64,000 bases of DNA, taken from contig CP034979.1 in assembly GCA_004026145.2 (NCBI GenBank), forward strand, positions 10,198,246 to 10,262,245, read 5' to 3'. The translations under genes were made by a program, and so were the position numbers. Under the pieces are notes generated by a model. That model did no database searches. It worked only from the letters and a program-made list of their open reading frames with translations, and was not told the origin of the DNA. Positions 1 to 11,328 of the stretch are shown here, piece by piece. Within the stretch, counting starts at the first letter, position 1; each line of letters opens with the position of its first letter. The stretch comes from Takifugu bimaculatus. Its lineage: Eukaryota > Chordata > Actinopteri > Tetraodontiformes > Tetraodontidae.

Positions 1-1164
1 TTATACTGGGACAGAGGGGGTAAATGGACTGGTTATAGTGGGACAGAGAGGGTAAATGGACTGGTTATACTGGGACAGAGGTAAATGGACTGGTTATAAC
101 TGGGACAGAGAGGGTAAATGGAGGACTGGTTGATTAGTTGGGACAGAGAGGGTAAATGGCACTGGTTATACGGGACAGAGGGTAAAATGGACTGGTTATA
201 GTGGGACAAGACGAGGGTAAATAGACTGGTTATAGTGGGAGGTAAGAATAGAGGTACTGGTTAATCAGGGGCAGAGAGGGTAAATGGACTGGTTATAGTG
301 GGGACAGAGAGGATAAAATTGACATGGTTGAAGTGGGAGGAAGAATGATATATTATGGACGAGAGGAGTAACAATGGACTGTTTATAGTGGGGTGCAGGA
401 GGGTAAATGGACTGGTTATACTGGGTAAGAGAGGATAATTGACTGGTTATAGTAGGGACAGAGATGATAAATGGACTTGGTTATAGTGGGAGAGAAAGGA
501 TAATGACTGGTTATACGGGACAGAGAGACAAGAACGAACTGGTTATAGTGGGGACAGAGAGGATAAATGGACTGGTTATTAATGGGAAGAAGGATAAATG
601 ACTGGTATATGGGACAGAAGGGTAAATGGACTGGTTATAGAGGATAAATGCTGGTTACGTAAGTGGGACGGTAGACGAGAGGAGTGTTATAATGGGCTGG
701 TTTATAGTGGGACAGAGAGGGTAAATGGACTGGTTATAGTGGGACAGAGAGGTTTAAATGGACTGGTTATAGAGGTGACCAGAGGAGGATAATGGACTGG
801 TTCTTACTGGTATATGGGACAGAGAGGAGGGTTAAAATGGATGGTTATGGGAGAGAGGTAATGGGGTTATAGTGGGACAGAGAGGGAATAAATGGACTGG
901 TTATAGTGGGACAGAGAGGATAAATGGACTGGTTATAGAGGGACAGAGAGGGTAAATGGGCTGGTTATAGTGGGACAGAGAGGGTAAATGGACTGGTTAT
1001 ATTTGGACAGAGAGGGTAAATGGACTGGTTATATTTGGACAGAGAGGGTAAATGGACTGGTTATAGTGGGACAGAGAGGGTAATGGACTGGTTATACTGG
1101 GACAGAGAGGGTAAATGGACTGGTTATAGTGGGACAGAGAGGATAGATGGACTGGTTATAGTGG
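1..1164. repeat. 32-bp minisatellite, locus A (degenerate)
   Basis: Tandem array with a 32-bp period. Recurrent pieces are GGACAGAGAGGGTAAATGG followed by ACTGGTTATAGTG. Units from about 870 to 1164 are regular, while the first 850 bases are full of small insertions and deletions. The array runs off the left edge of the window. The same unit recurs at 15815-15893, 17767-18140 and, reverse-complemented, at 52718-54512. Short open frames inside it are repeat artefacts. Confidence 0.95.
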
Positions 1165-1399
1165 AGGACAATGTCTGCCTCTTCCACTCCCTTTCTGTCT
1201 CCGTCTCCTCTCGTCCCTTCGAAGCTTGTCCACGCGTGTCCATTCGCGTGTCCACAACCGAACGTCGGTCTTCTAAATGTCCAACTTTGTGTGAGTCTAA
1301 TGATCTTGCTGACGATGACGATGATGAAGACGACGCAGGACAGGTGGACACAGCAGCCTGACCACAGCTGTCCTTTATACATCTCGGCTTGTCCTCCCA

Positions 1400-1760
1400 C
1401 CTGCTGCTCCTCTCACCTGGGTGACGTCATGGCTGCGCCCCCTCCCGCCCTTCCCCCGTTTCCGGGAAACCCCTCCCCCTCCCCCCTCCGTTCATTGGTG
1501 ACGTCAGACGCCCGTCGCGCGGATCCGGAGCGCGTCATTCCCCCCTCCGCGTTGTGGGTCGGAAGCAGCCGGCTCTCCGCTCCTTCCCATTGGACCGGGC
1601 CGCTGTCAGTCCGGGGGCCGCTCACGCCGAGCACCGTCCGCCTTCCCTGGCTCTCCGTCTGCTGAATCGCCGTCATATTGGCTGCTGGAAGCAGCAGCGA
1701 CCGCGGCAGAGAAGCAGCCCCTCACCATGGTGGAGAGTGCGGGTCCGCCGCACTTCAACC
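1400..1760 (+). promoter_or_regulatory. CpG-rich promoter with twin CREs, probably for socs5
   Basis: A GC- and CpG-dense segment holds two perfect TGACGTCA palindromes at 1422-1429 and 1499-1506, and an inverted CCAAT box (ATTGG) near 1587. No TATA box is evident. This composition is typical of a vertebrate CpG-island promoter. The next coding exon downstream on the same strand is socs5 at 4453, which has a plausible splice acceptor just before it, so a noncoding first exon here is the simplest reading. The exon end and start site are not determined. A transcript going leftwards is also possible. Confidence 0.55.
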
Positions 1761-4431
1761 GTGATTTGTTTTTAAAAGGCGCTTTGGGAGGTGTTTAAAT
1801 TGTGATTTTTAAAAGTATCCGGGATGAGACCGTCAAGCATCAGAGGACCTTTTGTGCTTTCATCCGACACCGTGGTCCGCAAGGGGGATGTATGCCTGAC
1901 TTCTCTCAATAGCCATTTTTTGCAGACAAAGAAAGCTTTTGAATAGAGCTTTCTAAGGACAAACGGGTAAGATATAACTTCCAGAATAACACGCATTTAC
2001 ACCCCCGCGTGTCGGGTTTGTCTACTCGGCGCGTCGAAGCCCCAGAACAGCTCTCCGTCTATTTGTGTTGATATTTTGCGTCTTTTTTAAAAATCAAGCT
2101 AGCAGGCTAAGCTAACGGGCTAACCTAGCTGGACCGCTGGAAGGTCCACTCAGGGGGATGCTAACCGTTAGCTTCTCTGACAGCTCCCGGCCGGACCGCT
2201 GGTCCGTGTGGAACCTGCGCCGGGTTCCAAGGGAGGGGAACAGTTTGGACACACTTTTTGAGTAAATGGCTGTACTCCTGGCGGAGCCGCCAAGCCTCCA
2301 AGGCCACATTTAGCGGCGAACGTGTCAAAATGTTAGCGTGTCTTCCAACTCGGTCGGTACCAGAGAAAAGTGGGGCCTCCGCAAGCCCGAAGGCCTTCCA
2401 ACCATTCCCACACAGAAACTGTAATAACCTTATCGTTTCGTGGTCGTGACAGTGATACTAAGAAGTTATTCCCGCTTACATAAACTCGCTTTTCTGTCCC
2501 ATTTCTGTGGTCATGAATCACCCAAGCGAAGAGGCTCATTCGGGAATGTTGGGATAATATTTCAACTCTGGCAACATGGATTCTGCAGCACTTTTTGACC
2601 TATTTGACTCCTTTTATTAAAAAAAAAAAACCCAACTTGTTATTAACTCTGCAACACACAGCAGCTTTGCTGATGTGCTGCTGCATAGTAACAGCGTATT
2701 AACGTGTCGTTAAAGTTTTCTTTCCAAGTCAAAAATAAATGTCTTTCCAGGCCATTCCATCAATCAAGATCTTAGTCTCCTGCTTTTTAACACCTTCATT
2801 TAAAGATTGCATGCAGCATTCTTTGTGGCACATATCTTTGAGAAGGCACGGCAGCAAATATCTCATTAACTCTGGTCTGAGCTGCAGAGGCATCCTCCTG
2901 TAATCTCCTCTCTTTTCCAGCCCTCCGTTAAATCAACTTGATCCCAGGAGAATGGGTGTGTTGGGCTGCCGGAGAAAGCACCAGTATCCAGCGCCGGTTC
3001 TGTCTCGGGGCAGCTTTTAGAGCGTCCGGCCACATCGCGAACGTGCATTCCCGGCGTCCGCGGGTCGCTTAGGTTGAATTCTGCCGCCAGGTTTTATGGA
3101 ATCCGCCGAGAATTCCGACACGTGACGCCGTCGGTATGTTTTTAAAATGCCTGTCTGCAAAATCTGCCAGGGGATTTTTTTATTTTATTTTACCGTGAGT
3201 TATGAGACGAGGACGCGAGCACATACCTGGGTTAAAAAGGCCGCCGGTCCGCTTCAGCCCTGGCCTCATCACCCCGCTCCAGCCCTGATTGTCGCCCTTT
3301 TGGCCCGGGCCGTGCACGCTCAGAAAACCAGGCGATTGCTGGCAGATGCAGGCTGCGGCTGGTTTCGGTTTCAGCTCCCACGGAACCGAGTCGCAGCGCC
3401 GTCCTGCTGCGAGCTGAAACGTCGCATTGGGAGCGAAAATGAGACGCGAACCGGCCGGATCATCTGGTTCTGATGGCGTTTAAAGGTGTTTTCGCCCCGA
3501 AGCCTGAAGGTACCAGGCCTTAATAACGAGGCCGATTTTCTGATTAGAATCAGCTCGAAGCAGCCAAAGCAGAAATAACGTGCTCCCTATAAACACTTCA
3601 TTCAAAATCATTTTTTTTAAAAAGGGTCCAAATGGGGTTGAAATCTCAGTCTGTTTTCCAAGGGAGCCGTAAACAAAGCAGCTGTTTCCCCCTTTCACCA
3701 GTGGCTGCTTCCAACTTGGACCGCAGAGGGTTGTTTTCTGCACTGATGTCCGTCCAGCGTGCTGTTAATGACTCGTTAGTCGCAGGATTATGCTGAAATT
3801 GCAATTAAAAAACCTCTTTTTGCAGGATGATGGTGCCTCCCACTCGAGTGGGACGGGTTTGAACGGTGTCCCCCCACGAGACCGCTAATGTTAAGCAGAG
3901 TTAGTGCTGGTTAACCTGCTCGGCGTTTTCCTTTAAACCCTTTAAAACGGCATTTATGATTGAATAATAAGGAAATGCTGACATTCAGCAGACATCAAAG
4001 GTCTTTCTTAAGTATTTAAGGAACATAAAGCTCATTATGATGCTCATTTATACCGTCGACCCGGTTGCACGTGGGAAAACGGCTGGAATCAAACAACACC
4101 CGAGAAGCGGCCCGATGGCGTGCGCCAAAGTGCGCGGCGTGGCGCTCGTCAGGTCTAGACTGGCTCTGTAATACAGTACATACCAGCAGATCAGCTGCGA
4201 GCAGATCCCGGGTTCATTTATAGCCGCGGCCTTGTGCCTCCGCACGTCTGCCTGGCAACTCCGGAGCGGCTCCAGTCAGGACGGCTGGCACGCGCTCCCG
4301 CCCTCTGACACTCTCGCCATGTCTAATTATTAGACGCACGGCGGCGTGGAACGTCAGACGCCAACATTCTTTGCGCGGGCTTCCGTTTCTCCGCCGGTGA
4401 GTTTCTGACTTTTGTCCTCCGTTGTGCTCAG
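1761..4431 (+). other. probable 5' intron of socs5
   Basis: No coding exon is recognisable in this 2.7-kb stretch. It ends in a pyrimidine-rich segment and the acceptor TTGTGCTCAG at 4422-4431, 21 bases before the socs5 start codon. Vertebrate SOCS5 genes normally have a noncoding 5' exon and a single coding exon, which fits this layout. Open frames inside it are short and unrelated to known families as far as can be read. Confidence 0.45.
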
Positions 4432-4452
4432 GTCCTCTCCCACCGCGGAACC

Positions 4453-6106
4453 ATGTGGAGCAACCTGAAGAGCAAATGCCAGACGCTGTTCCACAACAAC
4501 AGTAACCCGGGACCTGCGGACAGCGGGCCGGAGGCGGACGCTGTCCGCTGCACGCTGGGCGGGGCCGCGGCATCGGGAGCCTCCAGCCCGTCTCGGAGAC
4601 TCCAGCCGGCGCCAGGCGGCATCGGCGGGGCGGCGTCACCATAACTGTGTGTCCAACGTCCCCCAGATAGTAGAAATCACCATCGACAAGGAGAGCGAGG
4701 ATGTCCGAGGGGACGTGGGGGCGGTCCCCCTGGCCAGGAGGGACTCCTATTCCCGGCACGCTCCGTGGGGCGGAAAGAAAAAACACTCGTGCTCAACCAA
4801 AACGCAGAGTTCTCTGGAGACGGAGCGCAGGTCGGGACGCGTGCGGGGGAGCGGGAACCGCCGGGACAGGCGCTGCGGCGTGGGTTCCATCCAGGAGATG
4901 AGCGAGGGCGTGTGCGGCGGGCGCGGCTTGAACGCCCGCTCGCTGCGCCAGCGCCTGAGCGACACGGTCGGCCTGTGCTTACCCCTGCCCGCTCACAGAC
5001 GCGCCCGCTCGGCGAGGAGCCCGGTCGTCTCCAAGAGGAAGATCCACCTGACCGAGCTCATGCTGGAGACGTGCCCCTTCCCACCCGGGTCCGACCTTGC
5101 ACTCAAGTGGCACTTGATCAAGCAGCACACGGCGCCCGTCAGCCCGCATTCCTCCACCGCCCTGCTGGACGCCTTCGACCCGGCGCATCCCTCCCCGGAG
5201 GACGAGGAAGAGCGTCTCCGCGAGCGCCGCAGGCTCAGCATCGAGGAAGGTGTGGACCCGCCCCCTAACGCGCAGATCCACACTCTGGAGGCCTCAGTGC
5301 CAGGCTCCTCTCTCTACAAACTGGGACCAAAAATGGCTCCTGGCATGGGAGAGGCCTCTGGGGAAGCCCGGGCCTCGGGGTCCGGCGGCTCGGCCGGCGT
5401 CGCGGCGTCTCTCCCCTGTGGACAGGGGCTGGGGGCCGCGGCGCCGGCGCAGGACTGCGAGTCGGAGGAAGATTCCACCACCCTGTGTCTGCAGGCGAGG
5501 AGGCCCAAACAGAGGCACGCCTCCGGGGAGGGTCACCTGAGCCGGCAGCAGACCGGGCCTTGGAAGGTGCACACCCAGATAGACTACATCCACTGCCTGG
5601 TGCCAGACCTGCTGCAGATCACAGCCCTGCCCTGCTACTGGGGCGTGATGGACCGCTACGAGGCCGAGGCCCTGCTGGACGGCCGTCCGGAAGGCACCTT
5701 CCTGCTGCGGGACTCGGCCCAGGAGGATTACCTCTTCTCCGTTAGCTTCCGGCGCTACAACCGCTCGCTGCACGCTCGCATCGAGCAGTGGAACCACAAC
5801 TTCAGCTTCGACGCCCACGACCCGTGCGTTTTCCACTCTTCCACTGTCACAGGCCTGCTGGAGCACTACAAGGACCCCAGCGCCTGTATGTTTTTTGAAC
5901 CTCTGCTCACTGTGCCTCTCCACCGGACCTTTCCCTTCGGCCTGCAGCACCTGGCCCGAGCCGCCATCTGCCGCTGGACCACGTACGACGGCATCGGCTC
6001 GCTGCCGCTGCCGCCCGCCTTGCAGGACTTCCTGAAGGAGTATCACTATAAACAGAAAGTACGAGTCCGCTGGCTGGAGAGGGAACCGCCACTCAAGGTC
6101 AAATGA
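4453..6106 (+). CDS. socs5: suppressor of cytokine signaling 5 (one 1-bp frameshift)
   Basis: SOCS5 is the substrate-recognition part of an Elongin B/C-Cullin 5 E3 ligase that damps JAK/STAT and EGF receptor signalling. The start at 4453 gives MWSNLKSKCQTLFHNN, matching the conserved SOCS5 N-terminus. The conserved block RRDSYSRHAPWGGKKKHS and the long N-terminal region follow. The SH2 domain starts near CYWGVMDRYEAE (about residue 394) with the phosphotyrosine-binding FLLRDS motif, and the C-terminal SOCS box ends in YKQKVRVRWLERE. The reading frame shifts by one base between about 4500 and 4642: frame 1 stops at 4642-4644, while RRHHNCVSNVPQIVEI continues in frame 2. Removing one G from the run at 4627-4630 would rejoin them, giving about 550 residues (human 536). 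The rest is intact, so a sequence error or very recent mutation is likelier than an old pseudogene. The coding region is one exon, as in other vertebrates. Which teleost copy (a or b) cannot be told. Confidence 0.94.
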
Positions 6107-7415
6107 AGGGGACTTCTCCATCGCCCCATGACACACGCTGCCGGAGGATTACAGAACTTTAGAAATTCCTCATTAGCCAATTAGAGGCTAAAGGGACATG
6201 GCGCTCTCTCTCTCTCTGGTGGGGAATGAAAAGTAAATATAACGAGCTACACACGATTCACTCTAATTTGCTTTAGTTACTACTCACACCTGAGGATATC
6301 ACGACTTTATTCAGTATAACGCTGTCTGGCAAGCACATGTTTTGTTGAGGGTGTTTCAGCCGGGAGCGACGGAGGACACGATCCCGATCGTCTCGGTCAC
6401 TTTGTGGGTTTTCTCTCTCTCTCTCTCGCCACGTGCTCGGCGCCCGCCCGACCCCACGTCATCACCCTGTCCGTAGACCCGCCCGCATGCCTCCAAACTC
6501 ATCACAGATCGCGTAGCTCTGTTGTCCAGGTTACTCGCTTCTCCTTTTTATGAACGCGCGCGTGTGTTGACAGGGCGTCTGACAGCGCCGCGGCGGGACC
6601 GGCGCCGCCCCAGGCACAGTCGTTGCTCTCTTTTTGCACACATCAGCTGCGAGAGGTCGTGACGCCAGGGTCACGGATCAGGGAAATCAGGTGCTTACTC
6701 AAGAGTAATGTTAATGTTAGCGACTCCTTAAATAGAAATGATCTACTGTGTCCTGCCTGAGACTGGTTTATAACCCCGTTAAATAGCTGTGCGCTGGTCT
6801 GCGTGCCCAGCCAAAACACCTCCAGCAGCCACTTCCCCCTTGTCTCCGTCGGAAACGGCCTCGCCGGTTTACCAGGTCAGCCTAAATCCACTAATCTGTG
6901 ACGGAATCAAACCCTCAACCCTCTTCAGATCACTACGTAAATGACACGGTGGGAATATTGACCAGAAGGTAGTTACGCTTCTGGGGATTAGCATTCAAAG
7001 GTTGTGGCATAAATCCCCCCCCCCCCAGCCAGCCAACTCCACCCCCCCTCATGTTTGAGTGCCGTGTACACTCGCCCCCCTCATCCGCCGAAGGCTCCGA
7101 GTCTCACCAGTAGGTCACGAACGAGCAAAATTCACATCCCAGGACGAAGATTTAATTCCAGTTTCCCGCCACGCTGAGGCCGGATGACCAGGGCGACGTT
7201 GCCTGTGGTGTGTATCTGCACTCAAAAAGAACACACACACACACACGCTTTAAAATGTTTTACTCGCCGTCAGCTTTAGCAGGTGGCAGGAGATGTTTCA
7301 CTGGGTACTAAAGGTTCCACCTCCTGGTCGGGTTCTTGGAAGGCCTGTTTGTGCTGCTGTCCCCGATGCTCAGAGATGCTCAGAGGGTCGAAATAAATAG
7401 CACTTTAATTTCATT
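6107..7415 (+). other. probable socs5 3'UTR
   Basis: No coding potential is visible after the socs5 stop. The first AATAAA poly(A) signal on this strand is at about 7391-7396, so the 3'UTR plausibly ends near 7410. The segment has short CT and CA microsatellites and a C run near 7016-7026. The end point is inferred only from the signal. Confidence 0.4.
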
Positions 7416-10400
7416 TGGCGTTCGCCGGTGCAGTCTGAATACCGGGGCAGCCAACAAGGTCGTTGCGTCCCTGAATTGGCTGCAGCCTCTCGTCCCCGGT
7501 GCGAAAAACCCGCTGCCTCTCGAAGGCGAACAAAGCCATTTCCTCAAAATCTGTACTTTTTAATCACAGTGGCTGCTTTTAGGAACACTACAAAATTGAC
7601 CACGCCTGTATTTTTCTGTTCTCTTTGTCCCGCGTCTGCCAACGCTTTAGTTTCTCGCTTGTTTCCGCGACTTTAGCCTGCTCTTAAAAGGTGACGCATC
7701 CCTTCGCGGACCACGCGGTGGTAAATCGTTTTAAACTTTGACGTCACCATCAACACAAACACAGGCCGACGCTCTCTCTCCTGGTTCGCAGCTTGTGCGA
7801 CGGGGCTGGAACTTCCCTTTAAAGCGCCGCCGTCTCATTGGTCTCCCCGGAGCTTCACCTTCCCTTTCTATAGGTTTAGGGTGCGTCTTTGTGCTCAAGC
7901 TCGATCCGTGCACTTTATCAGGTTTTGTTAGCGACACGCCGAACCGAAACTGTCCAAACGTTCTCCGGCAGCACCGCTTCTCTTCAGCCTGGTTCCCTCT
8001 GAGGATCAGGGAAAAACTGCAGAAATATTTCACCTCGATGCCACAAATCTGGAATTTCCTACCTTAAAAAGGCCACAAACGTCAAGGGTGATCTTCTAAA
8101 AACATTTTATGGAAGTCGGTTCATTGTCAATCATGATCACAATCGGGCTTTTTTTTTTAATTTTATTTTTTTTAAAGAGTTGAGCTTGTAAAACATTTGA
8201 ATTCTTTTACTGGTTAGTGTGAATTGATATCCGCCTCTAGCAGTTACTGAACACCATTTTGGTTTAGCTAAAACTCCTCCTCCAGGACGCCGTCGCCCGT
8301 TTTGGGTCTTTCTGACCCCAGACGGGTCGGCCACGCGGAGCGCACGGACTCCCGTCAGTGTCCTTGGACGTGTAATTCCACCGACGGGATTAACGGCTTG
8401 TTCCGATAAGAGTTGTTAACTTTATCTATACTGTAACGTGTGCGTTGCAGACATTTCAAATAGTCAGTATTTCCTTTTATCAACACTAATTCAGGTGCCG
8501 TCAGCCTCCGATATGCTGCAGTTTGTGTGTGTTGATTGGTGTCCGGTCCCAGCCGCACAGAGGGTCACCGTGGCGGTGGGGGGGGGGGGCGGCAGAGTCC
8601 AGTGTGAGGGGTGACCGCTCCTATGAACAGCGACCTCGTTGCCCCGTCCCACCTCCGCCCTTTATTCTCAGGCAGGCCCATTGTAAGGAGAGTCCCCCGG
8701 ACCCTCCGGACTCGGTTTTCCCCATGGGAAATATCTGACATTAACCGTAGCACATGTTTGCCATATAATCTGTAGATTTGGGGGGGGGGGGGGCCTGAAA
8801 GGAAACTTGTAGGATGATGATGGAGTTACACAGCCAGAGGTTTAGGTGTGAGACGTCTACGGTGAGTTAGCTGTCTGGAACACATGTTTTTGCACACATC
8901 GCACTAGTTCAGGTATTGACATGCCCCCCCGCCCCCGCCCCCCCCATCCCAAAGCCAGGGATGTGTAAACACGGACCGCACTTGGACAGCACGACGTTTC
9001 TGCTTCTGCCCCCATGAGTTGTGTGTGACATGGACGGATGACACGAGAGCTCCCAGATGTGAAGTTAATGTGCCCCGAAATCGGTCCTGGTTTTATTTTA
9101 ATGTCCTATTTGACGGTTTTTAGACAATTCTGATTGGATCAGGAACCGGATTCCCTAAAGCCCCATCAAGAAACACTCGAACCTGTCACCCGTCTCCGTC
9201 TCGGTCGGTCGCTCCAGGTTTCTGCGGACGCGGTCCGGTGGTGCCAACCCTCTGTTGAGATTTTAAAAGTTTTAAAGATGCTTTTATTTTGAAATTTCAA
9301 AGTACCGACTCGATGCTTTGTCTCATCGATTCCACGGCCGGGGGCAAAAAACCCACCATCCGGATTTAATCCCGGACACGTTGCCATCGGGAATTCCTGG
9401 AGGGACCGAGCGTCTGGCTGCACTCAGACCCGGCGGGTCTGCTCTGGATCACATAGACACCCCCCCCCCATCCCCCAACTTGAGTTCATGACATGGTTTT
9501 TATCCCTTAGAGGACAAACAAACAAAAAAAAAGATTCATCTTCCCATATATATTTAAAATCAGCTCTGAAGGTGCGATATGCAAAGGTAAAGGATTTATG
9601 ACAGAAGTATTATTTTTCATCAGAACTTCTCCCTAATATGCAATGGAGCGGAGCGTGAGAACGGCTGCAATCCTCTGTCACTTTAATGCTGAACGTGCAC
9701 ATTGGTTGCTATGGGGACGTGAGCGCCAAGGCGGCAAGACTTGACAATGATGGGAACTAATGGTTGTCTCTCCAAAGCACCGCGGTTTACCCGGACGGCC
9801 TTATTCGTCCCCACCAATTACTAAACCAACCCCCCCCCCCCCCCCCCCCCCCCCCCCGGGGCCGTCGGACGAATATCGCCGTCCCGGTTCCTCCTCCCGC
9901 CTTTCGGATTCGGAGCATGTAAATGGCATCACTCACGTTTCACAGTGTTTTCTGTGTATCTCCTTCACCATCATTCAGCGAGGGGGGGGGGAACCAAGTT
10001 GTTTTCCAGTGTAACCTGTTCATTTTTTTTTTTTTAAAGAGCCATATGATATGACACATGTAGCTGTCTCTTGGTGCTTGGCTTATGCTTCATTGTCTTA
10101 ATATTCCGAATAAAACTGTTAAGTGTAATCCACACTGACCCCGAATTTCATGTCGACCGTCTGTCTGACCTTTTGTCCTCCAGTTTGCGCTGCCACTTTG
10201 CATTTCAACGCCCGATTTACGGTCACTTTACTTCTATAGTAGCGGCATGCTCTAGGGGGCGCCTCTGAGTCGACCCCGGCAACCGAGAGAAAAACGCTGG
10301 TAACGTACGGTGAAATACATCTGCTCACAGCCCATAATAGTTTCTGACACTTTCCTTCACTTTATTGAGCAATGAACTTGTACATTTAAATGCTTCTTTA

Positions 10401-11146
10401 GAGTTAAGCTTTTTAAAAGTAAGATTTTTAAGTGAATATTTTGAGTTGTATTAGGTGCTACGGCAGCCACATGTGCAGTATAGATATACACTATATAGAT
10501 ACGCCTCTTATACATGTATATATACAGTAGATATAATACAGATTATCGTTTCCTGCTCGCTATTTGACCTGGAGTATAAATAGCATGTGGGCTATCGGTT
10601 TCATGCTGGCTACTCAGAGCTGATGAATAATTGATGCCCACCCAGGGTGAGGACGAGGGCAATGGGGAGGTGAGTAAGACGACAGGCCAGAAGTTGCTTC
10701 AGCCCAATTTCTCCAGTTTAAAACCTGCAGTGGGGTTTGTGGAGTCTGGAACTTGTCTGGAAACATAATATTGCCTGTATCTAGTTTGGTAGCGTCAATG
10801 CTAACATTAGCGCGTGGAGGGTGAGGGTTAACTCTACAGACGTGTTCTTGGCTGAGGACGTTCCCGGAGTTGGGAAGGTTTGTTTCCATCTGACGGGCTG
10901 AAGGCTGGAATATGTGCTGATAGTGAGCAGATAGTATATTGGTGTAATCTTAGTCAGGGAAGGAAGTTCATCCATATACACCTTAATGCCTGTTGCAGGG
11001 GACACAAAGTCTTTGAAAGTTTGAATAAGAGCCTAATAAATGCGATGAATGTTTCCCCTCAAACAAGTCTCAACAAACCATAAGTCAGCATAGTATCTCA
11101 GTCCATTTTATATGAGGGCAACCGTTGCTATGTGGGATGTATATGC
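7416..11146. other. intergenic DNA, no gene recognised
   Basis: Only short open frames without recognisable similarity occur here. Notable are several homopolymer runs: G at about 8579-8590 and 8780-8792, C at about 9831-9857, and T at about 10025-10035. An AT-rich stretch at 10480-10540 consists of TATA-like dinucleotides. Confidence 0.5.
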
Positions 11147-11328
11147 AAATCAAATCAATCTTTATTTATATAGCGTCTTATACAATCAAAATTAGTTTCA
11201 AGGCAGCTTTCCAGAATCCCAGGGCCTGACCCCAGACAAGCAACAGTGGCAAGGAAAAACTCCCCTTTAACAGGAAGAAACCTTGAGCAGGACCAGGCTC
11301 ATGTAGGGGGACCCTCCTGCTGATGGGT
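11147..11328 (+). repeat. dispersed fish repeat
   Basis: The segment runs from an AATCAATCTTTATTTATATAG start through GGCAAGGAAAAACTCCC and CAGGAAGAAACCTTGAGCAG to CCAGGCTCATGTAGGGGGA. This phrasing is familiar from a high-copy interspersed element found in many teleosts. Assignment is from memory of the consensus. The element class is not certain and no target-site duplication was found. Confidence 0.6.
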
